Assembly (NCBI GenBank): GCA_937891785.1
Contig: CALAGN010000050.1
Location: 1 to 44,899 of the forward strand
DNA length: 44,899 nt
Reading direction: 5' to 3'
DNA from: an uncultured Octadecabacter sp.
GTDB lineage: Bacteria; Pseudomonadota; Alphaproteobacteria; Rhodobacterales; Rhodobacteraceae
Part shown: one piece after another, positions 34,665 through 44,520 of the stretch
Position numbering within the stretch: the first letter of the stretch is position 1
Layout: every line of letters begins with the position of its first letter
Notes under the pieces: model-generated
The model's database searches: none
What the model was told of the DNA's origin: nothing
Seen by the model: only the letters and a program-made list of their open reading frames with translations
Program-made: the position numbers and the translations under genes

Positions 34665-35216
34665 ATGTCCGCATTAATCAGCCGTTACACCGCCCTGATG
34701 GGCGCGCTTGACCGCGTCTCACCTATTGTCCTTCCCACGCTCGCACGGCTCGTTTTCAGCGCAGTGACGCTTGTCTATTTTTGGCGCTCTGCCGTGCGCA
34801 AGCTGGGCGATGGGGTCTTTGGCTTTTTATCGCCGTCGTCAGGCGGTTACGTCCAGATATTCCCCAAAGCGATGGAAGCGGCGAGCTACAACACCGACAA
34901 CCTGAGCATGTTTCACTGGGCCGTGGTCACTGCAGGCACATGGACCGAGTTCATCCTGCCCCTGCTGATTTTGCTGGGCTTGCTCACGCGCCCTGCTGCC
35001 TTGGGGATGATCGGGTTCATCGCCGTTCAAAGCCTGACCGACCTTTATGGCCACGGCGGCATCGCGCATGCAGAAACGCTTGGCGCGTGGTTTGATCGCC
35101 TGCCCGACGGCGTGATCCTTGATCAACGCGCGTTCTGGGTGCTGGCCTTGCTGGTGCTGGTTTTCAAAGGCGCCGGGCCGCTGTCACTGGATCGCGTGTT
35201 CAGAAATGCGAAGTAG
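34665..35216 (+). CDS. bufD: DoxX-family membrane protein of the bufferin operon
   Basis: The 183-residue inner-membrane protein has four hydrophobic segments. The pattern LARLVFSAVTLVYFWRSAVRKL, then WAVVTAGTWTEFILPLLILLGLLTRPAALGMI is that of DoxX proteins. DoxX genes are regular members of bufferin operons, where their role is not fully settled. It starts eight bases after the end of the interrupted DUF2063 frame with AAAGG before the ATG, so it is part of the same unit. The 3' end overlaps the convergent membrane-protein gene by 17 bases. Confidence 0.88.
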   Translation: MSALISRYTALMGALDRVSPIVLPTLARLVFSAVTLVYFWRSAVRKLGDGVFGFLSPSSGGYVQIFPKAMEAASYNTDNLSMFHWAVVTAGTWTEFILPLLILLGLLTRPAALGMIGFIAVQSLTDLYGHGGIAHAETLGAWFDRLPDGVILDQRAFWVLALLVLVFKGAGPLSLDRVFRNAK

Positions 35217-35568
35217 GCTCGTCCGGCTTACCTGCGGCAATCGCTAGGATGCCACCCAAAGCGGCGAACCCAATCGGGAACATCGTAGCGACGTTGAACC
35301 CGAAGGCTGCATAAAACAACGCTGCCGCGATCAACATCAACCCACCGCCCCAAAGCGCGCGCATCTTGGCCATGGCCCCACCGGCAATGGCCAAAAGTGG
35401 CGCCATGAAGCTGGCAAAACGAATGAAACCGGGGTTGTCGAAGGTGCCAAACACCTCGCCGACCTGAGAATGCTGGGCGGTCAATTCGGCGTAGCCATAA
35501 CCAAAAAGGCCGACAAGAATGCCAATCAAACCTGCAATCAGGCCAAGGGTCAGTGCAACGTTGCGCAT
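35200..35568 (-). CDS. Small multi-pass membrane protein
   Basis: I do not recognise a family with confidence. The 122-residue protein has four hydrophobic helices: about 4-26 (VALTLGLIAGLIGILVGLFG), 50-66, 70-90 and 93-113. It ends with the hydrophilic tail KPDEPTSHF. The ATG at 35566-35568 is chosen because GGAGA precedes it on the minus strand; an in-frame ATG 30 bases upstream lacks support. It is convergent with the DoxX gene and divergent from nothing close, since the next gene upstream (ArsC-like) is on the same strand with a 48-base gap. Confidence 0.7.
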   Translation of the reverse strand: MRNVALTLGLIAGLIGILVGLFGYGYAELTAQHSQVGEVFGTFDNPGFIRFASFMAPLLAIAGGAMAKMRALWGGGLMLIAAALFYAAFGFNVATMFPIGFAALGGILAIAAGKPDEPTSHF

Positions 35569-35616
35569 TGTCGTCTCCGTGTTTGTTGCACCTCCCACAT
35601 AGGGTGGGCGGTCGCA

Positions 35617-35943
35617 TTATCCAAGGACAGATGTTTGCACGTCGCCCTTCCATCCAAGGTAAAGCACACCGCCGTGTTCGATCACGGGCCGCTTCATCAA
35701 CGTCGGATGCGCGGCAAGCAAGACTTTGGGATCACCCACCTTTTCATCACTCGATAACCCGCGCCACGTGGTCGATGCACGATTGATCGCCTTGTCGCCA
35801 AATGCTGCCAGAATTGCGGTGCGATCCGTCTCGGACACCCCGTCGGCGCGCACGTCAACTACCACCGGATCGTGCCCCGCCGCGCGGATCGCGTCGATTG
35901 CTTTGCGGCAGGTGTCACAGGATTTCAGGGCAAAGATGCGCAT
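35617..35943 (-). CDS. ArsC/Spx-family protein (YffB-like)
   Basis: The 108-residue thioredoxin-fold protein starts MRIFALKSCDTCRKAIDAIR, with Cys9 and Cys12 in a CxxC arrangement. It contains the family block TLMKRPVIE near the C-terminus, as in Spx/YffB and arsenate reductases. The ArsC fold with RxxxRPVI-like spacing is clear, but arsenate reduction is not proven and no ars genes are nearby. A redox or glutathione-dependent thiol role is equally possible. ATG 35941-35943 fits the family N-terminus. It is divergent from the cold-shock gene. Confidence 0.85.
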   Translation of the reverse strand: MRIFALKSCDTCRKAIDAIRAAGHDPVVVDVRADGVSETDRTAILAAFGDKAINRASTTWRGLSSDEKVGDPKVLLAAHPTLMKRPVIEHGGVLYLGWKGDVQTSVLG

Positions 35944-36007
35944 GTTCGGGCCTTTCAAACAAGTCGGCGATTTCGCGCAGATTGCCCGCCTCACGACAAA
36001 TTGTCAT

Positions 36008-36034
36008 TTGCCTTTTGCCATTTCGGGCTAATAT
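36008..36034 (+). promoter_or_regulatory. Candidate promoter of the cold-shock gene
   Basis: TTGCCT (36008-36013) and TAATAT (36029-36034) are separated by 15 bases, in an AT-rich patch about 90 bases before the cold-shock ATG. The spacing is short, so support is weak. The resulting long leader would suit a cspA-type gene. Confidence 0.35.
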
Positions 36035-36123
36035 TTTATCCGAAGGCCAACGGAACTTCCGCCTTTATCGCGGGCCCAATTGTGCCGACCCGCCGCCCTG
36101 CGCTGCTGACAAAGGAGAATGAG

Positions 36124-36330
36124 ATGCCCAAAGGCACCGTAAAATGGTTCAACAATTCCAAAGGTTATGGATTTATCGCGCCCGAAGACGGCGGCACGGA
36201 TATATTTGTGCATATTTCCGCCGTCGAAGCATCCGGCCTGACTGGGTTGAGTGACGACCAAGCCGTTGAATACGAGTTGGTCGAGGGCCGCGAAGGCCGC
36301 CAAATGGCCGGTGATATCAGCCTGGCTTAG
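36124..36330 (+). CDS. Cold-shock protein
   Basis: The 68-residue nucleic-acid-binding protein is one OB-fold domain with both RNA-binding motifs: KGYGFIAPEDG (RNP1) and DIFVHISAV (RNP2). It starts MPKGTVKWFNNSKGYGF. It acts as an RNA chaperone in the cytoplasm. A strong AAGGAG lies nine bases before the ATG, and the start is unambiguous despite an open frame upstream. The last four bases overlap the end of folA on the other strand. Confidence 0.96.
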   Translation: MPKGTVKWFNNSKGYGFIAPEDGGTDIFVHISAVEASGLTGLSDDQAVEYELVEGREGRQMAGDISLA

Positions 36331-36809
36331 GTCACGCGCAGCAGTTCCACAGCGACACATCGTGGATCGGCATCGCGCAAGTCATGGCGACCTAATTCGC
36401 GCCACGTGCCCTCCTGAAGGTCGGGGAAAAAGGCATCGGCCTCAGCGATATCCAGATCAACTTCGGTAATCAGCAAACGGTCAGCGAGCGGCAACATCTC
36501 GCGATATATCCCTGCGCCGCCAATACCATAGACGCGCCGATAGCCACTGCCGTAGGCCAGCGCGATGGCGTCAGAAACGCTGCCCACCTGATGCGGCGCG
36601 CCGCAATCGCGCGACGTCACGACGATATTCATCCGCCCTTTCAATGGCTTGAACGGCGGCAGGCTGTCCCAAGTGTTGCGACCCATGATGATCGCACCGC
36701 CTGTGGTCTCGCGTTGAAAGAACGCCAGATCTTCGGGGGCGTCCCACGGGATGTCGTTGTCTTTGCCGATGGCCCCGTTACGTGCGCGTGCGACGATCAG
36801 CGAAATCAT
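36327..36809 (-). CDS. folA: Dihydrofolate reductase
   Basis: Reduces dihydrofolate with NADPH and replenishes the folate used by thymidylate synthase encoded just upstream. The 160-residue enzyme has [23 protein letters not shown] (substrate and cofactor site, with the Asp near 27 for this class following IPW), [15 protein letters not shown] and [14 protein letters not shown] (the NADPH Gly-Gly turn). Length is normal. The ATG lies within the last bases of thyA (four-base overlap at 36806-36809), so the pair is coupled. Confidence 0.96.
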   Translation of the reverse strand: MISLIVARARNGAIGKDNDIPWDAPEDLAFFQRETTGGAIIMGRNTWDSLPPFKPLKGRMNIVVTSRDCGAPHQVGSVSDAIALAYGSGYRRVYGIGGAGIYREMLPLADRLLITEVDLDIAEADAFFPDLQEGTWRELGRHDLRDADPRCVAVELLRVT

Positions 36810-37597
36810 ACGGCGACCGGCGCGCGGATTGCGGGATCGGGATCATAACCGATGATGTCGAAATCTTCGTATTTGAAATCAAACAGCGATGTGACCTGTC
36901 GATTGATCTGAAGCGACGGCAGAGGTTTAGGTGTCCGTGCCAGTAGCGTTTCCACCTGTTCCATATGGTTCGAATAAATATGCGCATCCCCCATCGTGTG
37001 AATGAAATCACCGACCGCGTAGCCCGTCACATGTGCCAGCATATGCTGCAACAAAGCATAGGATGCGGTATTGAACGGCACCCCTAAGAACATATCCGCC
37101 GAGCGTTGATAAAGCTGCAAATGCAGTTTTCCAACCGCGATCCGCACTTGCCACAGCGTGTGACACGGCGGCAAGGCCATGTCAGGCACATCGGCAGGGT
37201 TCCATGCGGATACGATCATGCGGCGACTGTCAGGGGTGGTTTTGATTTGCTCTAGCAGGGTTTCGATCTGGTCAATCTCGCCCGCGCGGCCCGGCCAATG
37301 GCGCCATTGATGGCCATAAACCGGGCCAAGATCGCCATTTTCATCGGCCCATTCGTCCCAGATCGAAACGCCGTTTTCTTTCAGGTAAGCAATATTGGTG
37401 TCGCCCGACAAGAACCACAGCAATTCATAAATTATGGAACGCAAATGCAGTTTTTTTGTTGTCACAAGCGGAAACCCATCGGCCAGCGGATAGCGGCATT
37501 GCAGCCCAAAAGCCGAAATCGTGCCGGTTCCCGTGCGATCACTTGATGTTTCGCCGATATCCAGAACTTGACGCAGGGCCGCGTGATATTGTTGCAC
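36806..37597 (-). CDS. thyA: Thymidylate synthase
   Basis: Methylates dUMP to dTMP using methylene-tetrahydrofolate. The 263-residue enzyme has [12 protein letters not shown] near the N-terminus, [14 protein letters not shown], the catalytic Cys in [27 protein letters not shown] and [12 protein letters not shown] 37595-37597 is preferred to TTG 37612 because it gives the family start ([16 protein letters not shown], close to E. coli in length) and GGGGGA sits eight to nine bases upstream. It is the first gene of the thyA-folA pair. Confidence 0.95.
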   Translation of the reverse strand: MQQYHAALRQVLDIGETSSDRTGTGTISAFGLQCRYPLADGFPLVTTKKLHLRSIIYELLWFLSGDTNIAYLKENGVSIWDEWADENGDLGPVYGHQWRHWPGRAGEIDQIETLLEQIKTTPDSRRMIVSAWNPADVPDMALPPCHTLWQVRIAVGKLHLQLYQRSADMFLGVPFNTASYALLQHMLAHVTGYAVGDFIHTMGDAHIYSNHMEQVETLLARTPKPLPSLQINRQVTSLFDFKYEDFDIIGYDPDPAIRAPVAV

Positions 37598-37728
37598 AGT
37601 GTTGTCCCCCAAGGCGCGGTTTTGGAAAACCTAGCGGCGATTGGCAGGCATGAAAAGCGCGAACACCGCGCAGATTGTGACATGCCCGCGCCGTGCCGCA
37701 CTTTTTTACGCGCAAGGCGCAACCGCAC

Positions 37729-37741
37729 GTTGAATTTCAAC
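37729..37741. promoter_or_regulatory. Short palindrome upstream of the lipoprotein-Slam pair
   Basis: GTTGAATTTCAAC is an inverted repeat with six-base arms around one central T, 45 bases before the lipoprotein ATG. It could be an operator, but one copy of this length is weak evidence. Confidence 0.3.
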
Positions 37742-37786
37742 AGCGGCCCCGCGAGTCTGAGGAAAAAGCGCGATGAGGGGCAGTCG

Positions 37787-38644
37787 ATGCGCAAAGCAAT
37801 TTCATATAGCCTATGCTTGGGGCTGCTGACAGCGTGCGGTGACGGGAATCCGTTCACCTTTGGCGTGACGGGAGTGCCCATTGATCCACCTACGGGCGGC
37901 GAAGTAGCTATAGGTCTCGCCACAGATGCGAACGTCGCCTTTTTCGCAAACGCGCAGACGATCACTGTTGAGTTTATCCCGCTTGACCAAGGGACGTTCA
38001 GCGCCACCTACGATCGCAAAGTGAACCTCGATGTGCCAGGGTATCAGGCTTACAGCTATCAAGATGACTCGCTTGACCGGATGTTTGTCGCGATTGTCGC
38101 TGAAAGCCCGGATGCTGCAATTCAGGCCGCGACAGTGATGGATGGTGGCCAGTTCACAAAATTCTTTGGCGGCGCAATCGTCACGCAGGTCGGGGCTTAC
38201 AGCGCTGATACAGGCCTTGTCAGCTATGCCGGAACCTATGCCGGCCTCAGCAATATCAACGCCCCCGGCGCCGAATTACTCCCAGTTGACCCCAGCATAG
38301 ATCCTGCACTCCTGCCTGCGCAACCGACGCGCGTGACCGGCGATGTGTTTATCAACACCGATTTCACCGACAACACGATCGACGGTGCGATCACCAACCA
38401 AGAGTTAGTGGAATATGGCACGGCTATGCCTGACGTGTTCTTGATGCCGACCACGGGTAATATCAACGCCACCAATGGCAGCTTTGAGGGAACGGCTACA
38501 GGTGGCTCTTACGAGGATCAATTTGGTGGCGCCGAAGCAACATCTGTTGGGGGTGCTGTCGACCTTGGGCAGGAATACGGGATCTTCGTGTTGGCCCAAT
38601 GTGGCCCGCCCGGTGATGCTGCGATCTGTGCTAACGTCAATTAA
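37787..38644 (+). CDS. Putative surface lipoprotein with TbpB-like barrel
   Basis: The 285-residue lipoprotein has a type II signal sequence (lipobox LLTAC, Cys17 expected as the acylated residue). The mature part is rich in Gly, Thr and Asp with repeated beta-strand patterns. Segments QFTKFFGGAIVTQVG and NGSFEGTATGGSYEDQFGGA then EATSVGGAVDL recall the barrel strands of transferrin-binding-protein-B-like cargo. The next gene encodes a Slam-like translocator and overlaps this one by 29 bases, so this is the likely Slam cargo. Two C-terminal Cys (AQCGPPGDAAICANVN) may form a disulfide. The ligand is unknown. ATG 37787 is chosen because GAGGGG precedes it. Confidence 0.75.
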   Translation: MRKAISYSLCLGLLTACGDGNPFTFGVTGVPIDPPTGGEVAIGLATDANVAFFANAQTITVEFIPLDQGTFSATYDRKVNLDVPGYQAYSYQDDSLDRMFVAIVAESPDAAIQAATVMDGGQFTKFFGGAIVTQVGAYSADTGLVSYAGTYAGLSNINAPGAELLPVDPSIDPALLPAQPTRVTGDVFINTDFTDNTIDGAITNQELVEYGTAMPDVFLMPTTGNINATNGSFEGTATGGSYEDQFGGAEATSVGGAVDLGQEYGIFVLAQCGPPGDAAICANVN

Positions 38645-40010
38645 GCAATTACCTGTTGCGATTGCGCTGGTTTGCGGGCTGGCCAGTCAAGGCTTGGCCC
38701 AAACCACGGTCGAGCTAAGTTTTGACAACACGCGCGCCGCCGCGCAGCAGGCCGCGTTGTCTGGAAACTATGAACTGGCCCGCGCATTGGCCGCCGCCCT
38801 GCTGCAAGCGGACCCCAATGATCGTGCGGCGCTGATCGTGCTGACCGCTGTTGAGCCCCGCCTTGGCCGCCCTGACCAAGGCCGCATGGCGGGTGTGCGC
38901 GCTTGGCGGCTTGCCACAACGGACGGGCAAAAAAACGAGGCGGCGCGCCTCACGGCCCTTGCCGCCGCGAACGAGGACCGCCTGACGCTGTCGCAAATCT
39001 GGCTGCGCCGCGCCGCGACCGTGGCCCCGAGTGACGCCGCACTTGCACAAACGCAACAAGACTATGGCAGATTGCGTGCGCTGAACCCGTGGCGCACGGA
39101 TATCCAACTGTCGTTTTCCCCCTCAAGCAATGTGAACGGCGGCAGCAACGACATCCATAACGTCATCGACGGCTTGCCGTTTGTCGGGGTGCTAAGCGGC
39201 GAAGCGCGCGCCTTGTCCGGCTTCACGGCGACCGCAGATGTCAGGTTAAGCTACCGCATTGCTGAGACATCACAGGCGCGGACTGAGCTTTCCGGTCGAT
39301 TCTATAGCCGTCAGGTTTTCCTGTCCGATGACGCGCGCGCCTTGGCCCCCGATAGCGAAAACGGCGACTTTGCCGCGCCATTTTTCGAAGTCGGCGTCGG
39401 CCATACGCGCGCCGTGAGTGAAGGTCTTGTGATGGCCGATTTTGATATCGGCGCGAATTGGTCCGGTGGTGATCTCAGCACTTCTTTTGCGCGCCTGTCC
39501 TTTGCGGGCAAATACTCGATCGCGGAACAACTGACCGGATCGGCAGGCATCGGGTTCGAACAGCGATGGCTTGGAGATACCGGACAAATCGGCGATGCGG
39601 TCGAAACACTGAATGCGGGGCTGGCGTATAGGTTTGATAATGGCGCGCAGCTTGCTGGGTCGCTTGAATCACGCGACACACTCAGCGACTCGCGCAACCG
39701 GCGCAACACGGCCGCGAGCCTGCAATTGACCTATGTGCCCGCGCAACAGGTCGGCCCCGCCGAGATGCTGTTCACCTTGGGGGCCAGCGTGACCGATTAT
39801 CCCGACTATGCAATCATCCTGCCCGTGCCCGGTGGGCGGCAAGATATGACACGGTATGCCTCGGCCGAGTTCGCCTTTGTCGATTACGATTACGATTACG
39901 CGGGATTTGCGCCTGTCGTCACACTGGGTGCGCAACGCAGCGACAGCAACGTCAGCCGCTTTGACCGCTCGGCATTTTCGATCCGGCTCGGCTTCCGCTC
40001 GACCTTCTGA
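38616..40010 (+). CDS. Slam-like outer-membrane lipoprotein translocator
   Basis: The 464-residue protein has a signal peptide (MLRSVLTSIKQLPVAIALVC, ending GLASQGLAQ) and an N-terminal helical TPR-like region (NYELARALAAALLQADPNDR through LRRAATVAPSDAALAQT, about 45-160). This is followed by NPWRTDIQLSFSPSSNVNGG and about fourteen alternating beta-strands ending in RLGFRSTF with a terminal Phe, as expected of an outer-membrane barrel. TPR plus DUF560-type barrel is the Slam architecture that moves lipoproteins to the cell surface. ATG 38616 gives a good signal peptide; GTG 38628 is an alternative. Family assignment is from architecture, not an alignment. Confidence 0.75.
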   Translation: MLRSVLTSIKQLPVAIALVCGLASQGLAQTTVELSFDNTRAAAQQAALSGNYELARALAAALLQADPNDRAALIVLTAVEPRLGRPDQGRMAGVRAWRLATTDGQKNEAARLTALAAANEDRLTLSQIWLRRAATVAPSDAALAQTQQDYGRLRALNPWRTDIQLSFSPSSNVNGGSNDIHNVIDGLPFVGVLSGEARALSGFTATADVRLSYRIAETSQARTELSGRFYSRQVFLSDDARALAPDSENGDFAAPFFEVGVGHTRAVSEGLVMADFDIGANWSGGDLSTSFARLSFAGKYSIAEQLTGSAGIGFEQRWLGDTGQIGDAVETLNAGLAYRFDNGAQLAGSLESRDTLSDSRNRRNTAASLQLTYVPAQQVGPAEMLFTLGASVTDYPDYAIILPVPGGRQDMTRYASAEFAFVDYDYDYAGFAPVVTLGAQRSDSNVSRFDRSAFSIRLGFRSTF

Positions 40011-40071
40011 GGCTGGCAAACGCTCAGCGCTGTGCTAGACTTTGGACAGCACAGATATACAGGAGCGCGAG

Positions 40072-40500
40072 ATGGGATTGAAGTATCTACACACCATGGT
40101 GCGGGTCAAAGACCTTGGGGAGTCGATGGCGTTTTATGCGTTGCTGGGCCTAAAGGAGACCAAGCGATTCGACCACGAAGGCGGCCGGTTTTCCCTTATT
40201 TTCATGGCCCCCGAAGGGCAAGAGGATTGCCCCTTGGAATTGACGCATAACTGGGATGGCGACGACGGTTTGCCCAGTGACGGGCGCCACTTTGGCCATC
40301 TTGCCTATGAAGTCGATGACATCTACGCCACGTGCCAACTGCTGATGGACAACGGGGTCACAATCAACCGCCCGCCGCGCGATGGCCATATGGCGTTCGT
40401 GCGCAGCCCTGACAATATCTCGATAGAGCTGTTGCAAGCGGGCGATGACCTGCCACCGCAAGAACCATGGGCAAGCATGGAAAACACGGGCCATTGGTAG
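40072..40500 (+). CDS. gloA: Lactoylglutathione lyase (glyoxalase I)
   Basis: Converts the methylglyoxal-glutathione hemithioacetal to S-lactoylglutathione. The 142-residue protein shows the vicinal-oxygen-chelate fold in two halves. The metal ligands fit the GloA pattern: His7 (LKYLHTMVRV), Glu55-56 region (CPLELTHNW), His74 (GRHFGHLAYEV) and Glu (SPDNISIELLQ). AGGAG lies upstream of ATG 40072. It partly overlaps the start of the first DUF1194 gene. Confidence 0.93.
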   Translation: MGLKYLHTMVRVKDLGESMAFYALLGLKETKRFDHEGGRFSLIFMAPEGQEDCPLELTHNWDGDDGLPSDGRHFGHLAYEVDDIYATCQLLMDNGVTINRPPRDGHMAFVRSPDNISIELLQAGDDLPPQEPWASMENTGHW

Positions 40501-41345
40501 GGCTGCGCGGCATAAGCACCGCCGCGCTTTTGTCGGTCGCCACCACAGGGGCGCAGGCTGCGCCCTGTCGGCTGGCCCTGCTTTTGGCGATTGATGTGTC
40601 CAGTTCGGTGAATGCCCAAGAGGATGCTTTGCAGCGGGGTGGGCTTGCAAGCGCACTGATCGCGCCCGAGGTTCAGGATGCGTTTTTTGGCCGCGGAGCG
40701 CCGGTCGCCATCGCCGCGTTCGAGTGGAGCGGGCGTTATAATCAACGGCTGTTGCTGGACTGGTCCCTGATCGAAACCCCCGCCGATCTGATCGACGCCG
40801 CCACAACGATTGGGCAGACCGAGCGCACCAGCGATTCCTATCCAACCGCGATAGGCCATGCTCTTGGCCATGCCGCGACCCTGTTTGCGATGGCCCCGGA
40901 CTGCGCGGAGCAGGTCATCGACATAGCGGGCGACGGCATCAACAATGAAGGATTTGGCCCCGCCCAGGCCTATGCTCATTTCCCTCTTGATGGTGTGACC
41001 GTGAACGGACTTGTGGTAGAAGACGGCACGGATGATGCGGCCCTCTTGGCCTATTACAGGACTGAAATTCTGCGAGGACCGAACGCCTTTGTCGAGCGGG
41101 CGCGCGGGTTTGATGATTATGCCAATGCTATGCAACGCAAATTACTGCGCGAATTGGGTGTGCAAGTCCTTGGGCATTGCCCGAAGATGGGGCCAAGGCA
41201 CGGCCCCTCCCTGCCCAGTTACAAGGACCAGCAGGATGATGTTGCGCGCCATCTTGTTGACACTGTGCCTTGGCGCACCTGCCGATGCGCAAACGGCGTG
41301 TCGGCAGGCGCTTGTCCTTGGGTTGGACGTGTCGGGTTCGGTTGA
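40467..41345 (+). CDS. DUF1194 secreted vWA-like protein (first copy)
   Basis: The 292-codon frame encodes a secreted protein with signal-peptide-like STAALLSVATTGAQAA and a von Willebrand A-like fold: MIDAS segment LLLAIDVSSSVNAQE (DxSxS) and VIDIAGDGINNEG. It ends in KLLRELGVQVLG, as does the next gene, which marks the usual family end. A further 52 or so non-conserved residues follow and overlap the next gene by 110 bases, so the original stop may have been lost or shifted. The start may be ATG 40467, overlapping gloA, or TTG 40494. The function is unknown. Confidence 0.75.
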   Translation: MGKHGKHGPLVGLRGISTAALLSVATTGAQAAPCRLALLLAIDVSSSVNAQEDALQRGGLASALIAPEVQDAFFGRGAPVAIAAFEWSGRYNQRLLLDWSLIETPADLIDAATTIGQTERTSDSYPTAIGHALGHAATLFAMAPDCAEQVIDIAGDGINNEGFGPAQAYAHFPLDGVTVNGLVVEDGTDDAALLAYYRTEILRGPNAFVERARGFDDYANAMQRKLLRELGVQVLGHCPKMGPRHGPSLPSYKDQQDDVARHLVDTVPWRTCRCANGVSAGACPWVGRVGFG

Positions 41346-41958
41346 TCAGCACGAATACCGCTTGCAACTGGATGGGTTGGCGGGCGCGCTTAGCAGCCCC
41401 GCGGTGCGCGAGGTGCTTCTTGCCCCGTCAGCTGCGCCGGTGCGCCTTGCGGTTTTCGAATGGAGCGGGCCGCAAGACCAGCACCTGATCTTGCCGTGGA
41501 CCGAGATGCGCGATGATACCGCCCTGACCCGCGTGATTGTGCAACTGGTCAGCACAACGCGCAGCCCTGCCCAGCCCACAACGGCCATTGGTCCCGCAAT
41601 TCTGACCGGTCTGGCCCTACTGGATCAGCAAGGCAACTGCTGGAAGCGCACGCTTGATATATCGGGCGACGGCAAAGCCAATACCGGCACCCGCCCGCAG
41701 GACATTCCCGACAGTCAAATCCCGTCAGGCGTAACCATCAATGGATTGGTCATCGGTGCCGATGACCCCAGCACGGGCAACGCCCGCTTGCTACAGGTCG
41801 GCGAACTGTCAGCCTACTATCGCAGCTATGTCATGCGCGGCGCGGACGCCTTTGTCGAAGTCGCGCTTGGCTTTGAGAACTACGAGGCCGCGATGACGCG
41901 CAAGCTATTGCGCGAACTTGCAAGCCTTGCGATCGGCGCGCTCCCCGCCGCCCCCTAG
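41236..41958 (+). CDS. DUF1194 secreted vWA-like protein (second copy)
   Basis: The 240-residue protein has a signal peptide (MMLRAILLTLCLGAPADA) and the same fold and ends as the upstream copy: LVLGLDVSGSVDQHEYRLQL (MIDAS DxSxS), LAVFEWSGPQDQHLILPW, TLDISGDGKANTG and a final AAMTRKLLRELASLAIG. The pair is a tandem duplication with clear divergence. MIDAS domains bind metal and mediate protein contacts, but the partner is unknown. Two adjacent ATGs (41236, 41239) follow AAGGA; the first is reported. Confidence 0.87.
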   Translation: MMLRAILLTLCLGAPADAQTACRQALVLGLDVSGSVDQHEYRLQLDGLAGALSSPAVREVLLAPSAAPVRLAVFEWSGPQDQHLILPWTEMRDDTALTRVIVQLVSTTRSPAQPTTAIGPAILTGLALLDQQGNCWKRTLDISGDGKANTGTRPQDIPDSQIPSGVTINGLVIGADDPSTGNARLLQVGELSAYYRSYVMRGADAFVEVALGFENYEAAMTRKLLRELASLAIGALPAAP

Positions 41959-42464
41959 TAGATGTAGCGGATTTGGTCGGTCCAATAACGCTCCACACGG
42001 CGCAGGGCCCTGGAAATATCCTCGACGCCTGCCATATCCAGCACGCCACGCCCTTGCAGACCTTGGGCATGCCCCTCAAAAAGCTGCGTCACCACATCAC
42101 GAATGCGCCGCCCTTTTTCGGTCAACCGGACACGCACGGAGCGGCGATCGATTTCGCACCGCTGATGGTGCATAAACCCCATTTCAACCAATTTCTTGAG
42201 ATTATAGCTCACGTTACTGCCCTGGTAGTATCCGCGCGATTTCAGCTCTCCGGCCGTGACTTCGTTGTCGCCGATATTGAACAACAACAAGGCTTGCACA
42301 GCGTTGATTTCGATCACGCCGACCCGCTCGAATTCGTCTTTGATGACATCAAGCAGCAGGCGGTGCAGGCGTTCGACAAGCGTCAACGCCTCAAGGTAAC
42401 TGGTCATGAAACCGGGATTTATCGCCGGCGTCTCCGGCTGGACCACGTTTGAATAAAGGCTCAT
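41955..42464 (-). CDS. MarR-family regulator (LdtR-like)
   Basis: The 169-residue regulator starts MSLYSNVVQPETPAINPGFM. Its winged helix-turn-helix is AGELKSRGYYQGSNVSYNLKKLVEMG (about 71-96), and RRSVRVRLTEKGRRIRDVV forms the wing and following helix. The GYYQGSNVSYN recognition helix resembles the alphaproteobacterial LdtR-like group, linked elsewhere to cell-wall and osmotic stress genes. The target here is not known. ATG 42462-42464 is chosen because GGAGATAG precedes it; the frame is open further upstream. It converges with the DUF1194 genes with a four-base overlap. Confidence 0.87.
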   Translation of the reverse strand: MSLYSNVVQPETPAINPGFMTSYLEALTLVERLHRLLLDVIKDEFERVGVIEINAVQALLLFNIGDNEVTAGELKSRGYYQGSNVSYNLKKLVEMGFMHHQRCEIDRRSVRVRLTEKGRRIRDVVTQLFEGHAQGLQGRGVLDMAGVEDISRALRRVERYWTDQIRYIY

Positions 42465-42555
42465 GCGTCTATCTCCGTCAAGGTATGTCAGGGCATAAGT
42501 GGGGCAATAATCCCAACAACCCGTTAAACGACGACAGAAATTTGCACGAAAAGTC

Positions 42556-42821
42556 TTAGATTTTGACGACACCATCCGCACGGGCCGCGATTCTGGCAAT
42601 CATATCAACGTAGGGTGCCGGTGTTTCGGTCTGCCCCGACACCCATTGATAAAGATCGTGATCATTTTCAGACAAAAGCCGATCATAAAGATCAACCTCC
42701 TCCGCGTTCAAACCCGCCAGCTCAGCATCGGAAAACGCAATTAGGATCAGGTCCATTTCCTTGATCCCGCGCCGCATTGACCGCATCCGCAGCCGCTTGA
42801 TACGGTGTTCGGGCGTTTCGC

Positions 42822-42825
<4 letters not shown>
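42556..42825 (-). CDS. sdhE: FAD assembly factor SdhE
   Basis: The 89-residue cytoplasmic protein helps attach FAD to succinate dehydrogenase. It has the diagnostic MRSMRRGIKEMDLIL motif (the RGxxE signature, about 14-28), then LNAEEVDLYDRLLSENDHDLYQW. Length is typical. The start overlaps the stop of the XRE regulator gene by four bases, so translation is coupled. No succinate dehydrogenase genes are in the window. Confidence 0.93.
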
Positions 42826-44518
<1,693 letters not shown>

Positions 44519-44520
44519 CG

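Noticed and set aside
35617-35943. An arsenic-resistance locus
   Set aside because: Only a generic ArsC/Spx-fold protein is present, without arsR, arsB or other ars genes.
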